From: Candidatus Atribacter alterifermentans
GTDB taxonomy: Bacteria; Atribacterota; Atribacteria; Atribacterales; Atribacteraceae
Assembly: GCA_012517635.1 (NCBI GenBank)
Contig: JAAYUP010000005.1
Location: forward strand, 1-6,628
Reading direction: 5' to 3'
Length of the DNA: 6,628 nucleotides
How positions within the stretch are numbered: the first letter of the stretch is position 1; every line of letters begins with the position of its first letter. Of the stretch, positions 6,321-6,628 are shown piece by piece. The position numbers and the translations under genes were made by a program. The notes beneath the pieces are model-generated. The model was given only the letters and a program-made list of their open reading frames with translations, searched no databases and was not told the DNA's origin.

Positions 6321-6362
6321 CTGTGTAATAACCGATCTTGTAAATTATTTACTCCACTTATG

Positions 6363-6385
6363 CTAATATTTTACGGTAATATTAG
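6363..6385. repeat. AT-rich perfect inverted repeat
   Basis: CTAATATT (6363-6370) and AATATTAG (6378-6385) form an 8-base perfect stem around TTACGGT. There is no T-run after it, so it is not an evident terminator. It could be a protein-binding site or chance. Confidence 0.4.
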
Positions 6386-6474
6386 GAATAAATAACGAAA
6401 GACTAAAGAGAAATGTACTTTAACCTCCACATTCAAGCTATTCTTGGTGAAAGAAAGGAATTGTGACACAGCCT

Positions 6475-6572
6475 GATTGCGAGGAACGCAGTGACGTGGC
6501 AATCTCTGCCACCCAGTTTGTCATTCTGAGGAGTCCGGTATCTTCTACCGGACGACGTAAGAATCTCATCCT
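6475..6572 (+). repeat. Modular palindromic repeat, two consecutive modules
   Basis: The first module (6475-6514) starts GATTGCGAGGAACGC and contains GATTGC/GCAATC (6475-6480 with 6498-6503) and TGGCA/TGCCA pairings, ending in CCACCC. The second (6520-6572) starts GTCATTCTGAG, contains a perfect 8-base hairpin GTCCGGTA/TACCGGAC (6533-6540 with 6546-6553) around TCTTC, and ends GAATCTCATCC; its ends ATTCT and AGAAT also pair. The second module recurs inverted at 40-89. These are non-coding dispersed repeats of the GTCATT...CAATCTC type. Confidence 0.75.
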
Positions 6573-6613
6573 TTTAAATCTTTTCCAAAATTAAATATAA
6601 AAAGATGAGATCC
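6561..6613. repeat. Long imperfect palindrome joining two opposed repeat modules
   Basis: GAATCTCATCCTTTTA (6561-6576) and TAAAAAGATGAGATCC (6598-6613) pair at 14 of 16 positions around an AT-rich loop. From 6603 the sequence reads AGATGAGATCCTCACGCGG, like the start of another module in inverted orientation that continues past the window end. Confidence 0.6.
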
Positions 6614-6628
6614 TCACGCGGAAAAGCA

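Larger units (their letters stand above)
5980..6474. other. Gene-free region downstream of tRNA-Glu
   Basis: No reading frame with a plausible start, ribosome-binding site and length is seen on either strand. The region holds an isolated extended -10 box (6061-6069), a short inverted repeat TATAGG/CCTATA (6170-6175 with 6192-6197), a partial repeat copy (6287-6320) and an AT-rich hairpin (6363-6385). A 13-codon frame beginning ATG 6224 after GAGGG is too short to support. Confidence 0.5.

Noticed and set aside
1..6628. CRISPR array
   Set aside because: The repeats are palindromic, widely separated and irregular, without regularly spaced unique spacers, and no cas gene is present.

Overview
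The window is a bacterial segment with AT-rich DNA, strong purine-rich ribosome-binding sites, a clostridial/thermotogal-type single-cluster ferredoxin, and dispersed modular palindromic repeats in the non-coding DNA. This suggests an anaerobic or micro-oxic, low-to-medium-GC bacterium. Atribacterota or a deep-branching Firmicutes/Thermotogae-like lineage is a guess from style only; nothing here fixes the taxon.

Layout. Positions 1-89 hold an inverted copy of a palindromic repeat. Positions about 90-738 have no convincing gene but contain a GC-rich, multi-branched inverted repeat (303-418). A compact + strand operon of five genes runs from 739 to 5485: (1) a photolyase/cryptochrome of the FeS-BCP (deoxyribodipyrimidine photolyase-related) family, (2) a class II CPD photolyase, (3) a DUF523-DUF1722 (TudS-YbgA) fusion, (4) a small Zincin_1 metallopeptidase-like protein, (5) an HD-domain phosphohydrolase. 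Intergenic distances are a 4-base overlap, 1, 16 and 18 bases, so co-transcription is likely. A separately transcribed ferredoxin gene (5588-5770) follows, with an extended -10 promoter and a clear intrinsic terminator. Then come a tRNA-Glu(UUC) gene (5903-5979) and about 650 bases of gene-free DNA carrying further copies of the same repeat family.

How the genes fit together. Genes 1-3 look like a light-repair cassette: two different photolyase types for UV lesions, plus a domain pair linked to photolyase genes elsewhere (ybgA beside phr in E. coli) and to 2-/4-thiouracil desulfuration (TudS). 4-Thiouridine in tRNA is a classical near-UV target, so a shared near-UV/thio-base theme is plausible, but this is inference. 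The roles of the metallopeptidase-like and HD proteins in the operon are unknown.

The most notable observation is that the first photolyase has lost all four cysteines that normally bind the [4Fe-4S] cluster of its family, with the cluster loop shortened, while keeping the HHxxR active-site motif. Other points worth checking are the 303-418 structured element, the modular repeats, and a C-A mismatch in the tRNA-Glu acceptor stem that coincides with a leader able to pair with the discriminator and the first C of CCA.
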